This document shows positions 23,197-33,309 of a stretch of DNA of 64,000 bases, in pieces; the stretch's first letter is position 1, and each line of letters opens with the position of its first letter. This DNA is from JBCDCB01 sp039182735 (GTDB taxonomy: Bacteria > Planctomycetota > Phycisphaerae > Phycisphaerales > UBA1924). Position numbers and translations under genes: made by a program. The notes beneath the pieces are model-generated. The model saw nothing but the letters and a program-made list of their open reading frames with translations, had not been told where the DNA came from and searched no databases. The stretch is taken from NCBI GenBank assembly GCA_039182735.1, contig JBCDCB010000013.1:1-64000 (forward strand). Reading direction: 5' to 3'.

Positions 23197-25761
23197 ATGC
23201 CGAACGGTTCATCGAACGGTGATCACCCGGGCGCGCCCCGGAAGAAGTACCGCGAGGTCACGATCGAGGCGCTGGTCTTCGGCGTGATCGTCGGCGCGGT
23301 GATGAACGCCGCCATCACCTACGCGGGGCTGAAGATCGGCTTCACGATCGTGGGCTCTGCGATCGCCGCGGTTCTCGGGTTCGGCGTCCTGCGGGGCATC
23401 CTCCGCAAGGGCACCATCCTCGAGACCAACATCGCGCAGACCGTCGCTTCCGCCGTCAACACGCCGAACTCGGGCGTCATCTTCACGGTCCCCGTCCTCC
23501 TGCTGCTCGGGTACTCGCTGAGCTTTGGCGAAGTGAACTTCTGGCTCATCACGCTCGCGTGCGTCGCGGGCGCGATCCTCGGCGGGGCGTTCATCGTCCC
23601 GCTGCGCAAGCAGATGCTCGACATCGAACGCCTGCGCTTCCCCTCCGCGACCGCCGTCGCCGCGATCCTCAAGTCCCCCGGCGCGGGGCCGAAGAAGTCC
23701 ATCGTGCTGGTGATCGGGATCCTGCTGTCGGCGTTGATCGCCGCGCCCGCGCAGCTCCCACAGCTCAAGTCGCCGGCGCCGCTCGACGGGCTCGAGACGC
23801 TCGTCGAGAAGGAGCAGATCTCGCGCGCCGACATGCTGCTGACTCGACAGATCGCGACGTGGATCGAAGAAGGGGACGCGCCGGCGGAGCTCATCGAGCA
23901 CGGCCGCCTGGCTTTCGAACTCGTCGATGCCAAGGCCGCGAACCGCCCGGCAGAGAAAGAAGGCCTCAGCCCAGAAGAGGCCGCGTCTCGCTCGCGCGCC
24001 GTGCGGGAACTGGAGATCCGCCTCGAAGACGCCGCGGAGCGCGCGACGATCGCCATCGCGTCCCGCGAACCCGAAGCGAGCGATCGCGGACGCCTCAAGA
24101 GCGCGGGCTACCCGCTCGAACTCGCCAAGCGCGCGTACGGCGCGAGCGTGGGCGAAGTCGCGGGCGAAGCGTTCGCGTGGGAAGACCTCCGCAGCACCAA
24201 GACCGGCTGGGCCGCCAAGCCGATGTTCGGCTACTCCGACCTGCAGGTCCGCCTCCCCGCCGAGACCGAACCCGACGCCGAGCCCGTGGACTACGCGTAC
24301 AACGGGCTCGGGCAGGACGACCCCGTGCTCACGGAGCGCGTGGACCGCGACCGTGACGGCGTGCCCGACCTCGTCGTCAAAGACGACTCCATCGACGTCG
24401 GGCGCATCTTCGGGATCCCCGGGCAGATCGAACTCATCTTCGCGATCGCGCCCTTTGCGCTCGGCGCGGGCTACCTCACCGGTCGCGCGGGCCTGCTCGT
24501 GCTCGCCGGCGGCATCCTCGCCTACGTCGTCATCAACCCGGTCCTCTTCTCGATGGGCTGGCTCCCCGCGTCCGTGAAGTCGTTCGAAGCCCCAGGCTTC
24601 GCCTACGGCGCGATCAACAGACCGCTGGGCATCGGGCTGCTGCTCGGCGGCGCGATGATGGGCGTCATCGCCTCGCTCCCGGCGATCAAAGAGGCCTTCA
24701 AGTCCATCGCCTCCGCCAAGGTCACGTCGCACGAGCACATCGGGCAACGCGACGAACTCGGTATCCGCGTGCTCATCGTCGCGGTGCTCGCGGCGCTGGT
24801 GCTGCTCTTCGTCGCCGCCGACTTCACCGGCTCGCGCGCCATCAACACCATCGACCCGCTCACCGAAGAGCGCATCGAGACCGACGCGTACGTCAGCCAG
24901 CACAACGGGTACGCGATCGCCTTCGCGACCGCCGAGTCGCAGGCCGCCTTCGACGCGGCCCCCGACGACCGCAAGGTCCTCGAGGTCGAAGAGCTCGCCG
25001 CGGACAAGCCCGGGCTGCTCGCCGGGCTCGACCCGCACCTCCGGGCGCTCATCATCGCGGTCGTGGGCGCGCTGTGGATCTGGTTCGCCGGCATCATCAT
25101 CGCGCAGTGCACCGGCATGACCGACTGGTCGCCCATCTCCGGCATGGCGCTCCTCACCGTCGTGCTCGTCATGCTATTGGGAGGGCCCGGGGGTGTATTG
25201 GGTGCCGTGCTCGTCGGCGCGGCGTTATGCGTCGCGATCACCTGCGCCGCAGACATGATGGCCGACCTCAAGACCGGCTACCTCGTCGGCTCCGTCCCGC
25301 GCAAACAGCAGACGGTCGAACTCATCGCGACCGGCATCGGCCCGCTCATCACCATGGCCGTCCTGCTGGTCATTGTCGCCGGCAACCAGGCGAAGTTCGG
25401 CATCGACATCGGACCGGGCACCGACACCGTCGCGCCGCAGGCGCAAGCGCTGCAGGCCATCATCACCGGCGTGCAGGGCGGGCAGATGCCCTACGCCCTC
25501 TACGGCTTCGGCGCGCTCATCGGTGCGCTGCTGGGGCTCGGCGCCTTCAGCGGGCTCGGCGTCCTCGTCGGGCTCTCCATGTACCTGCCGATGCTCTACA
25601 TCTCGACCTACGGCATCGGGTGCGTCATCAACATGATCGTCACCAAAGTCAAGGGCGCGCGCTGGGCAGAAGAATGGGGCGTGCCCATGGCCGCCGGGTT
25701 CATCGTGGGCGATGCGCTGCTCGCCTTGGGCGTCAACACCGCCGTGCTGATCGGGGGCTGA
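23197..25761 (+). CDS. OPT-family oligopeptide/metal-chelate transporter
   Basis: An 854-aa polytopic inner-membrane protein of the oligopeptide transporter superfamily (EVTIEALVFGVIVGAVMNAA ... GLKIGFTIVGSAIAAVLGFG near the start). About 14 hydrophobic segments are visible. A long soluble insert lies between residues about 190 and 390, with a calcium-binding-like DRDRDGVPDLVVKDD stretch, and a second insert (about 555-610) precedes the C-terminal bundle. Family members import oligopeptides or metal chelates with protons. The gene for a single-pass companion protein follows after 3 bp, suggesting a complex. Confidence 0.88.
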   Translation: MPNGSSNGDHPGAPRKKYREVTIEALVFGVIVGAVMNAAITYAGLKIGFTIVGSAIAAVLGFGVLRGILRKGTILETNIAQTVASAVNTPNSGVIFTVPVLLLLGYSLSFGEVNFWLITLACVAGAILGGAFIVPLRKQMLDIERLRFPSATAVAAILKSPGAGPKKSIVLVIGILLSALIAAPAQLPQLKSPAPLDGLETLVEKEQISRADMLLTRQIATWIEEGDAPAELIEHGRLAFELVDAKAANRPAEKEGLSPEEAASRSRAVRELEIRLEDAAERATIAIASREPEASDRGRLKSAGYPLELAKRAYGASVGEVAGEAFAWEDLRSTKTGWAAKPMFGYSDLQVRLPAETEPDAEPVDYAYNGLGQDDPVLTERVDRDRDGVPDLVVKDDSIDVGRIFGIPGQIELIFAIAPFALGAGYLTGRAGLLVLAGGILAYVVINPVLFSMGWLPASVKSFEAPGFAYGAINRPLGIGLLLGGAMMGVIASLPAIKEAFKSIASAKVTSHEHIGQRDELGIRVLIVAVLAALVLLFVAADFTGSRAINTIDPLTEERIETDAYVSQHNGYAIAFATAESQAAFDAAPDDRKVLEVEELAADKPGLLAGLDPHLRALIIAVVGALWIWFAGIIIAQCTGMTDWSPISGMALLTVVLVMLLGGPGGVLGAVLVGAALCVAITCAADMMADLKTGYLVGSVPRKQQTVELIATGIGPLITMAVLLVIVAGNQAKFGIDIGPGTDTVAPQAQALQAIITGVQGGQMPYALYGFGALIGALLGLGAFSGLGVLVGLSMYLPMLYISTYGIGCVINMIVTKVKGARWAEEWGVPMAAGFIVGDALLALGVNTAVLIGG

Positions 25762-25764
25762 TCG

Positions 25765-26703
25765 ATGAAGCTCGTTGCATACCTGCTGATGGCGCTGGCG
25801 ACGATGGCGGGCAGCATCGCCGCCGCCACCACGTACCTCGTCCCGCTCGGCGACGGCTCCGACGACTCCGCGCTCATCGATCGCGGGATCGAGCTCGCCG
25901 CCCCGGCCGGCGCGTACGACCCGAACACCCCCGAGGGTAAAGCGCTCGCGGAAGAGATCGAGGCGGCACGCGCGCTCGCGGAAGCCGCCAAGGACGACGA
26001 GCCCGAGCCGCTCATCGTTGTCGAAGACGTCGAGGTCGATCTCCCGCCGCTGCCCGCGGTCGAGACAGCGCCAACGGGGACCGCGACGGTCGCCGAGCGC
26101 ACCGCGGTGAGCCCGATCGCCGTGAAGGGCGACACGCTCAACGCGGAGATGATCGCGCTGCTGCGCGCGCACGACGTGCGTTTCATCAAGAGCGCATCGT
26201 TCGACCCGGCGGTCTGGTTCCGCACGTGGCCCTCGTGGGTCTTCCTGCTCTCGGTCGCGACGCTCTTTGTCTCGGCGATGATGGTGCGAGCCGCGAGCAA
26301 GGGCGCGGGGCAGACCTCGCCGCGCGCCGCGGGTCAGGACGTCGCCGATGCGCCCGAGACCCCCGTCGCCATCGCCGACGCGATCCGCGAGACGGTCGGG
26401 GCGACCGTGCGCGACGTGCGCACAAAGGGGAGCGAACGCGAGCGTCTCGACCTGATCATCGACAATCTGGGCGAGGTGCAGCGCACGCTGGTGCCCGCCT
26501 TCGCGTCCGCGCGCCCGCAGATCATCCAGTCGATGGGGATGGGCGGGTACGCGCAGGTGATGGACGCGTTCGCGGACTGCGAGCGTCAGATCAACCGCGC
26601 GTGGTCCGCCGCCGCCGACGGCGTCGAGTTCGAAGCCGTCGAGTCACTCGAGCGCGCCGACGCCATGCTCCCGGCCCTCATCGAACGCCTTCGCACCGTT
26701 TGA
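25765..26703 (+). CDS. hypothetical membrane protein paired with the OPT transporter (312 aa)
   Basis: MKLVAYLLMALATMAGSIAA... is a signal peptide or N-terminal anchor followed by an Ala/Glu-rich periplasmic region. A second membrane segment (WPSWVFLLSVATLFVSAMMV) lies near residues 155-175, with a helical cytoplasmic domain after it (RERLDLIIDNLGEVQRTLVP ... AFADCERQINRAWSAAADGV). It begins 3 bp after the OPT stop. The family is not recognised, but the tight spacing suggests an accessory subunit of the transporter. Confidence 0.75.
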   Translation: MKLVAYLLMALATMAGSIAAATTYLVPLGDGSDDSALIDRGIELAAPAGAYDPNTPEGKALAEEIEAARALAEAAKDDEPEPLIVVEDVEVDLPPLPAVETAPTGTATVAERTAVSPIAVKGDTLNAEMIALLRAHDVRFIKSASFDPAVWFRTWPSWVFLLSVATLFVSAMMVRAASKGAGQTSPRAAGQDVADAPETPVAIADAIRETVGATVRDVRTKGSERERLDLIIDNLGEVQRTLVPAFASARPQIIQSMGMGGYAQVMDAFADCERQINRAWSAAADGVEFEAVESLERADAMLPALIERLRTV

Positions 26704-27507
26704 TCAGCGTCCGTCGATCATCCGGAAGGCCGCACCGAGCACCGATCCCTCGCCCTGCGAGCTGCCGCCGCTCGACGGCGCACTGGCGATGATGCGATCC
26801 GCGAGCCTGCTGAACGGCAGCGTCTGCAGCCACACCGTGCCGGGCCCGGTCATCTTGACGTAGAAGAGCCCCTCGCCGCCGAAGAACTTGTTCTTGATGC
26901 CCGGGACCATCTCGATCGCGTAGTCAACCGTCGGCTCGAACGCGACGAGGCACCCCGTGTCCACGCGCAGCACCTGCCCCGGCTCGAGTTGCTGCTTCAC
27001 GACCGAACCGCCGGCGTGCAGGAACGCGAGCGCTTCCATATCGCCCGGGTCTGTCGTGATGCTCTGGAGGATGAAGCCCTCGCCGCCGAAGAAGCCCGCG
27101 CCGATGCGCTTGGTGAACGCGATATCCACATCGATGCCTCGCGCGCCGCAGAGAAACGCGTCCTTCTGGCAGATGATTCTCCCGCCGTGCTCCGCGGGGC
27201 GGATCGGCAGGACGTGCCCCGGGTAGGGCGCGGCGAAGGCGACGTCGCGCCGCTGCGGGCCGTTGTTGCTGAAGAAGGTGATAAAGAAGGACTCGCCGGT
27301 CACGAGGCGTTTGCCCGCTTTGAAGAGCTTGCCGAACGCGCCGCCGTCCTGATCGGTCATCGACATCCTGGTCGCCATGTCGATGTCCTGCTGCATGTAC
27401 ATCATGGCGCCGGCTTCGGCGACGACCGCCTCGTCGGGGTCCAGCGTCACGACAACCGCCTGCAGGTCGTCACCGATGATCTGATAGTCAATCACGTCGG
27501 CGGGCAT
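26704..27507 (-). CDS. AIM24/TIGR00266-family protein
   Basis: A 267-aa beta-rich protein starting MPADVIDYQIIGDDLQAVVV at ATG 27507, with AAGGAG upstream. The motifs VAEAGAMMYMQQDIDM, then EGFILQSITTDPGDMEALAF and the repeated G-E-G-L (FFGGEGLFYVKMTGPGTVWL) define the AIM24 (DUF124/TIGR00266) trimeric beta-barrel family. Its biochemical function is unknown; members are often surface- or membrane-associated. It converges with the OPT companion gene and is divergent from the DUF6265-like gene at 27572. Confidence 0.88.
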   Translation of the reverse strand: MPADVIDYQIIGDDLQAVVVTLDPDEAVVAEAGAMMYMQQDIDMATRMSMTDQDGGAFGKLFKAGKRLVTGESFFITFFSNNGPQRRDVAFAAPYPGHVLPIRPAEHGGRIICQKDAFLCGARGIDVDIAFTKRIGAGFFGGEGFILQSITTDPGDMEALAFLHAGGSVVKQQLEPGQVLRVDTGCLVAFEPTVDYAIEMVPGIKNKFFGGEGLFYVKMTGPGTVWLQTLPFSRLADRIIASAPSSGGSSQGEGSVLGAAFRMIDGR

Positions 27508-27571
27508 GGCTGCTCCTTGGCTATTCTGGTGCGGTTCAGTGTACGACACGCCACCCAACGGGAGATGTCCG

Positions 27572-28105
27572 ATGCACACCGCGATCCGACGCGCCACGCT
27601 CTCCGGCTTCGCACTCACGATCTGCGTGCTGCTCGCGTTCCCAACGCCGAGCCGAGCGCAACGCGACGCAGAGCCGGCCTTCACGATCGACGACTGCGCA
27701 TGGCTCGCCGGGGCCTATCGCGGCGAAGATGACGGCGTGGTCTTCGAAGAGCATTGGATGTTGCCCGCCGCCGGCACCATGATCGGGATGTACCGCGTGC
27801 ACCGCGACGATCGTCTCTTGCTCACCGAGCACCTCATGCTCGAAGAGGAAGACGACGGCATCACGCTCACCATCCGCCTCTACCGCTCGGGCACTCAGGA
27901 CGCCGGGCCCGGATCCGTGCGATTCAGGCTCATCGCTGCGGACAACGCCGCGCTGCGATTCGAACGCGACGTCGAAGAGGGTGCGTACGCGATCGAATAC
28001 ACGAAGTGGGGAGAGGGGATCGCGGCGTCTCTGCTCTCTCGACGAATGAAGCCCGACGGGACACCCGCCGAGGCGACCACGCTCGTCAAGATGCAGCGCC
28101 TCTGA
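27572..28105 (+). CDS. exported DUF6265-like protein
   Basis: A 177-aa exported protein: signal peptide MHTAIRRATLSGFALTICVL... ending near SRAQ, then FTIDDCAWLAGAYRGEDDGV with EEHWMLPAAGTMIGMYRVHR, the start of a lipocalin-like beta-barrel seen in the DUF6265 group ('WLaG.W.....g...EE.W..p.gg.m.G..r'). It ends SRRMKPDGTPAEATTLVKMQ. GGGAG precedes the ATG. Ligand unknown. It converges head-on with the DUF1570 gene with no gap. Confidence 0.75.
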   Translation: MHTAIRRATLSGFALTICVLLAFPTPSRAQRDAEPAFTIDDCAWLAGAYRGEDDGVVFEEHWMLPAAGTMIGMYRVHRDDRLLLTEHLMLEEEDDGITLTIRLYRSGTQDAGPGSVRFRLIAADNAALRFERDVEEGAYAIEYTKWGEGIAASLLSRRMKPDGTPAEATTLVKMQRL

Positions 28106-29326
28106 TCACCCGAGCACGATCTCGTAGCCGCCGAGCCCGTCTTCATTCCACTCGATCCGCACGGGGACCGAGAGCCCTTCGATCGACAACTCGGGGCGGG
28201 CCGCCCCCGGCTGCAGGATGTAGTTGATCGTCGGCGCACGCCGCCCGCGTCGCTGCGGCTTCGGCGCTTCGAAGAGCTCGTCCTGCTCCGCCGATTGCAG
28301 CATGTACACGCCGTGCTCACGCCGGATCAGCACGAAGGGCATCGCGACGAGCGCCGAGCGCAGCCCTCCGAGCGTGGGCGGCAGCTCGCTGTCCTTTGCG
28401 AGTTCGTTGATGCCTTCTGCGAGGAACTCGAGCCGCTCGACCCCGGTGCTGAGCGGGTCGGGGTTCCACTGCTCGAGCACGAAGCGCTCCCACGCTTTCT
28501 GGAACGGCTCGAGGTCGTTGCTGCCGAAGGCATCGCGAAAGGCCCACGTGCTCGGCGTGTTCCTGGAGACGCGTTTGAGGTAGTCCTCGAACGCGCTGCG
28601 GTAGCGCCCGCCGTCGCCGTGCACGAGGAAGTGGACCATTGCCCACGACTGGTCGTAGAGCACCGAGGCCGATCCCGCCTCGCCCGTGCGCACGCGGCGC
28701 AGCCACTCTTCGTTGGTCATGCGGATGAGCATCTCGAAGGGCAGCGCTTCGCCTTCTTCGATCAGATCGCGGATGCGCTCGATCCGTCCCTGCGAAGCGA
28801 TGCCCGTCTTGAGCCTGCCGCGCACCATGAGCGCTTCACCGAAGTACTCCGCGAGCCCCTCGTTCGCCCAGATCGGCAGCAGCGATCCGATGCGCTCGTT
28901 GACGAACTGGTGCAAGCCCTCGTGCTGGAGCACGTGGTGCGTGCGCGCCATGGGCTTCTCGTTGATCCACGTCGCGAGGACCGAGAGCCCGTGCCCGCTG
29001 ATGAACATGCCGCCCGAGCCGGTGCCATCGATGCCGATGCCGCGGAGAAACTCAAGGTAGGTGTCGCGCTCCGCGAAGATGGCGAGCGAACTCCGCCCCG
29101 GACGCTGCTTGCGGAACGACGACATGCGTTTGGCGTACCCCTCGTTCACCGCGTCCATGTGCGCCGCGAGCTCGCGCGCCCGCTCGCGCGGCAGATCCGT
29201 CACCAGCTCGTAATGACGCGAGCGCGTGGTGTACGACCCCTCGGGCACGGGGAGCGTGGCCTGCGCCGCAACGAGCACACAGCAGCACAACGCGAGTATC
29301 GAACTCAGAACATGCGTCCATCTCAT
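28106..29326 (-). CDS. DUF1570 exported metalloprotease-like protein
   Basis: A 406-aa exported protein with signal peptide MRWTHVLSSILALCCCVLVAA and then the DUF1570 pattern YTTRSRHYELVTDLPRERAR. The zinc-peptidase motif HEGLH (in HHVLQHEGLHQFVNE) plus a downstream NEGLAEYFGEA, giving the third ligand, indicates a gluzincin-type active site, so catalytic activity is plausible. DUF1570 proteins are abundant in planctomycetes. The start is chosen at the signal peptide. Confidence 0.83.
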   Translation of the reverse strand: MRWTHVLSSILALCCCVLVAAQATLPVPEGSYTTRSRHYELVTDLPRERARELAAHMDAVNEGYAKRMSSFRKQRPGRSSLAIFAERDTYLEFLRGIGIDGTGSGGMFISGHGLSVLATWINEKPMARTHHVLQHEGLHQFVNERIGSLLPIWANEGLAEYFGEALMVRGRLKTGIASQGRIERIRDLIEEGEALPFEMLIRMTNEEWLRRVRTGEAGSASVLYDQSWAMVHFLVHGDGGRYRSAFEDYLKRVSRNTPSTWAFRDAFGSNDLEPFQKAWERFVLEQWNPDPLSTGVERLEFLAEGINELAKDSELPPTLGGLRSALVAMPFVLIRREHGVYMLQSAEQDELFEAPKPQRRGRRAPTINYILQPGAARPELSIEGLSVPVRIEWNEDGLGGYEIVLG

Positions 29327-29370
29327 GTCGCTTGATGGTACGCGCGAGGACCCGCGACGTTGCACGGGTC

Positions 29371-32265
29371 TCAGGAGAGCGCGTCGCTCGCGAAGGCTTT
29401 GGCCTGGTCGAGCGCCTCGGCGAGCTTGTCGGGCTCGGTCCCGCCCCCCTGCGCCGCGTCGGGTCTTCCCCCGCCCTTCCCGCCGCACGCCTGCGACGCG
29501 ACGCGGACCCAGTCGCCCGCTTTGAGCCCTCGCCCGACGAGGTCCTTCGCGACACTCGCGACGATCGCGACCTTGCCCTCGCCCGCGTCCGCCGACGCGA
29601 GCAGGATGCCGGCGTCCGGATGGCGCGCGCGCACCGCGTCCATCGCCGAGAGCAGCGCCTGGCGATCCGCGCCGGCGGGAATCGCGAGCACGATGATCGG
29701 GCCCGCGGCCTTCTCGGCCAGGCGGCGCGCTTCGCTCACCGCCTCTTCGCGTCCCGCGCTCGCCGCCGCCTTCTCGAGTTTCTTCACACGCTCGACGAGC
29801 GGCGCGAGCGCCTTCTCGAGCGAGTGTCGCGTCGCGAGCGACAGGCTCGCCTGCTCGATGTGCTGACGGATCTCAGTCACTTCCGCCGCCAGATGCTGAT
29901 CGAGCAAACTCGACGCACCCTCGATGCGCTTGCCGAGGCGTTCGCCCGTCGCGTGCACCGCCCGCGCCTCGGCACCGGTCACCGCGCTCACGCGACGCAC
30001 GCCCTTCGAGACGCCTTCTTCGCCGATGAGCGCGAACGCCCCCGCCTCGCCCGTTGTGCGCAGGTGCGTCCCGCCGCAGAACTCGATCGAGCGTCGAGAC
30101 CACGCGTCGCTGCTCGGGTCCGCGAGCAGTTCATCGACGCTCTGTCCGATCGAAACAACGCGGACGGGGTCCGGGTACGTCTCGCCGAAGACCGCGCGGA
30201 GCCCGCTGATGGACCGCGCCGGCGCGAGGGGCGCCTCTTTCGCGTCCACGACGAGGTCGCCGGCGATGTCTTCAGCGATCATCGATTCGATCTGCAGGAG
30301 CTGCGCGTCCTCGACCGGCGCGCTGTGCGAGAAGTCGAACCGCAGCCGCTCGGGCGCGACGAGCGAGCCCTTCTGATCGACACTCTCGCCGAGCACGCTG
30401 CGCAACGCGCGGTTGAGCAGGTGCGTCGCGGTGTGGTTCGACGCGATCGCGGCGCGCCGCCTTTCGTCGATCCGCAGTTCGAGCGCGTCGCCGACGCGGA
30501 TCCGCCCTTTGCGCAGGCGCCCGACGTGCAGCACGTACCCGCCTTGTGCGCGGACGTCCTCGATCTCGAACTCGCCCGCGTCCGGTGATCCGACGGCGCG
30601 CACGCGCCCGACATCCGCGACCTGCCCGCCCATCTCGGCGTAGTAGCACGTCTTGTCGAAGACGAGCGCAAAGCGATCGGTCGGTCGTGTGTTGGCCGCG
30701 ACAATGTCCTGATCGAAGTCGGTCCCGTTCCAGATCGCCTGCAGCGTGGCGCGCATCGCTCGGGGCTGGAACTTCTGCTCGTCTTCTGTCGGCGCGACCT
30801 GCATTTTGCGAATCGAATCGATCGCCGAGGGCGGCAGGCTCAGCGCCGCGTCCGCCGTGCGCTTGCCGTGCGAGCGCGACTGCTCGCGCGCGTCGGTCAT
30901 CAGCCGATCGAAGCCCTCCGCGTCTACGGCGAGCCCACGCTCCTCCGCCATCACCTGCGTGAGATCGATCGGGAAGCCATAGGTATCGTGCAGCTTGAAC
31001 GCGTCACTCGCCGCGATCACGAGGTGCCCCTCGCCCGCGGGCTTGTTCGTCGCGGTCTCGACGGCCATGTCGAAGAGCTTCATCCCCTGATCGAGCGTGC
31101 GCCGGAACGACGCCTCCTCGTCCTCGATCACGTCACGGATGTGCGAGGCGCGCTCGCGCACCTCCGGGAAGTGCGCGCCGACCGTCTCAACCACCGCCGG
31201 CACAACATCGGCGAGGAAGGGGCGATCCATGTTCATCGTCTGCCTGCCGTGACGCACCGCGCGCCGGAGGATCCGCCGCAGCACATACCCCCGACCGTCG
31301 TTGCTCGGCTCCGCGCCGTCGGCGATCGCGACGCTCAGGCAGCGTGCGTGGTCGGCGAGGATGCGGTACGCCGTGTCCGCCTTGTCGGTCATCGAGCCGC
31401 CGTAGGGCTTCGCGCCGGTGATCTCTCGGATCCGATCGAAGATCGGCGAGAAGACGTCCGTGTCGTAGTTGCTCTGCTTACCTTGCAGCGCCGCGACGAT
31501 GCGCTCGAAGCCCATCCCGGTATCGACATGCTTCGCGGGCAGCGGCTCCAGGCTCGTTGCGCCCGTGCGGTTGTACTGGATGAACACCAGGTTCCAGATC
31601 TCGATCACCGTCGGCGAGTCGCGGTTCACCAGCTGGTAACCCGGGACGCTCGCGCGCTCCTGCTCCGGGCGGCTGTCGTAGTGCAGTTCGCTGCAAGGAC
31701 CGCACGGCCCCGTGTCGCCCATGTCCCAGAAGTTGTCCTTCGTGTTGCCCGGCAGCACACGCTCGGGCGGGAGGTACCGGGTCCACAGGTCGTACGCCTC
31801 GCGGTCCGCGTCGAGCCCGAGCGACTTGTCCCCCTCGAAGTACGTCGCATACAGCCGGTTCGGGTCGAGGCCCCAGATATCGGTGAGCAGTTCCCACGCC
31901 CACTGCACGGCCTCTTCCTTGAAGTAATCCCCGAACGACCAGTTGCCGAGCATCTCGAAGAACGTGTGGTGGTAGGTATCGCGCCCGACGTCGTCGAGGT
32001 CGTTGTGCTTCCCGCCCGCGCGGATGCACTTCTGCGAATCGACCGCGCGCTTCAGCCCCTCGAAGCGCGACCCCGGCTCCACCGAGCCCAGAAAGATCGG
32101 CTTGAACTGGTTCATCCCGGCGTTCGCGAAGAGCAGCGTCGGATCGTCGAAGGGCACCACCGGAGAGGACGGGACCACCGTGTGACCGGCACGCTCGACG
32201 AAGAAGTCGAGGAACTGCTGACGGATGCTCGCCGCCGATCGGCGCGAGTCTGCTTGCTGCGACAT
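29371..32265 (-). CDS. alaS: alanyl-tRNA synthetase
   Basis: Charges tRNA-Ala. The 964-aa protein starts MSQQADSRRSAASIRQQFLD with an intact class II core (SPVVPFDDPTLLFANAGMNQ; RGYVLRRILRRAVRHG) and the editing-domain zinc motifs HTATH (in SNHTATHLLNRAL) and CGGTH. It ends with a C-Ala domain (GGGRPDAAQGGGTEPDKLAE). It is longer than the usual about 875 residues, partly through extra sequence in the catalytic half (KHNDLDDVGRDTYHH insert). Cytoplasmic. Confidence 0.97.
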   Translation of the reverse strand: MSQQADSRRSAASIRQQFLDFFVERAGHTVVPSSPVVPFDDPTLLFANAGMNQFKPIFLGSVEPGSRFEGLKRAVDSQKCIRAGGKHNDLDDVGRDTYHHTFFEMLGNWSFGDYFKEEAVQWAWELLTDIWGLDPNRLYATYFEGDKSLGLDADREAYDLWTRYLPPERVLPGNTKDNFWDMGDTGPCGPCSELHYDSRPEQERASVPGYQLVNRDSPTVIEIWNLVFIQYNRTGATSLEPLPAKHVDTGMGFERIVAALQGKQSNYDTDVFSPIFDRIREITGAKPYGGSMTDKADTAYRILADHARCLSVAIADGAEPSNDGRGYVLRRILRRAVRHGRQTMNMDRPFLADVVPAVVETVGAHFPEVRERASHIRDVIEDEEASFRRTLDQGMKLFDMAVETATNKPAGEGHLVIAASDAFKLHDTYGFPIDLTQVMAEERGLAVDAEGFDRLMTDAREQSRSHGKRTADAALSLPPSAIDSIRKMQVAPTEDEQKFQPRAMRATLQAIWNGTDFDQDIVAANTRPTDRFALVFDKTCYYAEMGGQVADVGRVRAVGSPDAGEFEIEDVRAQGGYVLHVGRLRKGRIRVGDALELRIDERRRAAIASNHTATHLLNRALRSVLGESVDQKGSLVAPERLRFDFSHSAPVEDAQLLQIESMIAEDIAGDLVVDAKEAPLAPARSISGLRAVFGETYPDPVRVVSIGQSVDELLADPSSDAWSRRSIEFCGGTHLRTTGEAGAFALIGEEGVSKGVRRVSAVTGAEARAVHATGERLGKRIEGASSLLDQHLAAEVTEIRQHIEQASLSLATRHSLEKALAPLVERVKKLEKAAASAGREEAVSEARRLAEKAAGPIIVLAIPAGADRQALLSAMDAVRARHPDAGILLASADAGEGKVAIVASVAKDLVGRGLKAGDWVRVASQACGGKGGGRPDAAQGGGTEPDKLAEALDQAKAFASDALS

Positions 32266-32418
32266 GACGAAACCGCTCCGGGGGTGCGAACACCGAGTGT
32301 AGCAGCGCCCGTCCCCCGATCAGCGCGCGGCGACGCCCCCGCACGCTTGCACGGGGGCGCTCGTGCCGCTCTCTCTCGAGCCGCGGGGGCGCTGTCAGAT
32401 GTCGCCCTCGGGCGGCTC

Positions 32419-33072
32419 TCAGACGCGGCGGCGGCGCGTGGAGAACAACGCCGCCGTTGCGAGCGCCGCACCTGCACCTGGTGCGGGCACCGCGTCATAC
32501 GTCAGGGACACGAACCCGAAGTCGGCCTTGCTCCCGTTGCCCGTGTTCCCGGAAAGAAGCTCGATCGACGTCACCGCGATACCGAACAGATCGGTGCCCG
32601 CGACGAGCCAGGCGCCGCCGCCGGCCTCCGTCGCGATCGACGTGTTCGTTGCCGACCCGGAACCGCTCCAGTCCGCCGTCGTCTCCGACGTCACCTGGAG
32701 CAGGTAGTCGAGCGAGTCGTTCACACGCACGAGCGCGACCTCCGCAGGGCTGTCGCCGAACTCGCCCGCGTTATAGAGGTGCGCCACCTCGAGCGCCGAA
32801 ACGGTCATCGGGGACGCGAAGTCGAAGCGGATCGATTCGGCGTTGTCGATCTCGCCGTTGACCGATCCACCCTTCACGCCCGCGGCTCGGACGCCGTTCA
32901 CGGTTTTGTGGCGGAACTCCCGCACCGGCGAGGTGACGGTGACCGCCATCGCCCCGGAGAACTTCATGCCGCTGGTCGCGCCGGTCGTGAGATCGGCTTC
33001 GGTGATGACGGCGGCGTGCGCAAGGGGCGCGACACCGCAGGCGACGATCGCCGTGAGGCAGGTCATACGCAT
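32419..33072 (-). CDS. PEP-CTERM-like exported beta protein
   Basis: A 217-aa secreted protein starting at ATG 33072, 9 bp after GGAGG (a second ATG lies two codons further). The signal peptide MRMTCLTAIVACGVAPLAHA is followed by a beta-sandwich-like mature part and a C-terminal sorting signal VPAPGAGAALATAALFSTRRR. The mature domain (SALEVAHLYNAGEFGDSPAE...) is not assigned to a family. It has the same surface-sorting route as the CHRD protein at 15260. Confidence 0.8.
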   Translation of the reverse strand: MRMTCLTAIVACGVAPLAHAAVITEADLTTGATSGMKFSGAMAVTVTSPVREFRHKTVNGVRAAGVKGGSVNGEIDNAESIRFDFASPMTVSALEVAHLYNAGEFGDSPAEVALVRVNDSLDYLLQVTSETTADWSGSGSATNTSIATEAGGGAWLVAGTDLFGIAVTSIELLSGNTGNGSKADFGFVSLTYDAVPAPGAGAALATAALFSTRRRRV

Positions 33073-33309
33073 CTTCAACTCCTCCTTCAGCACGGGCCCT
33101 GTGCTCGCCCGTTTGTCGTGGCCGGTTCGCCGACCCGACTCATCAAGCATGCGCCGCGATCAGCCCGCTGCAATCGCTCGGCCTCCCGCACGCGCGGCGG
33201 GAGCGTGATCGGACCCGGTCTGCCCGCACGCCTTGCCGAGATTCACCCAACTCGCGTGTTCTCGGTCCGGCGCGGTATCTTGCAGGCGGTCCAACCAAGG
33301 AGAACGCCC

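Noticed and set aside
23209..25038. 609-codon minus-strand frame opposite the OPT transporter
   Set aside because: Low-complexity Arg/Asp/Glu sequence, antisense to a clear transporter.
32340..32400. GC-rich inverted repeat CGCCCCCG/CGGGGGCG after the PEP-CTERM gene
   Set aside because: No T-run in the minus direction and such pairs are common at this GC content; not strong enough as a terminator.
30868..33309. Long plus-strand frame running into the SnoaL-like gene
   Set aside because: The part before 33310 is antisense to alaS and lacks protein features; only the C-terminal part after the ribosome-binding site is a gene.
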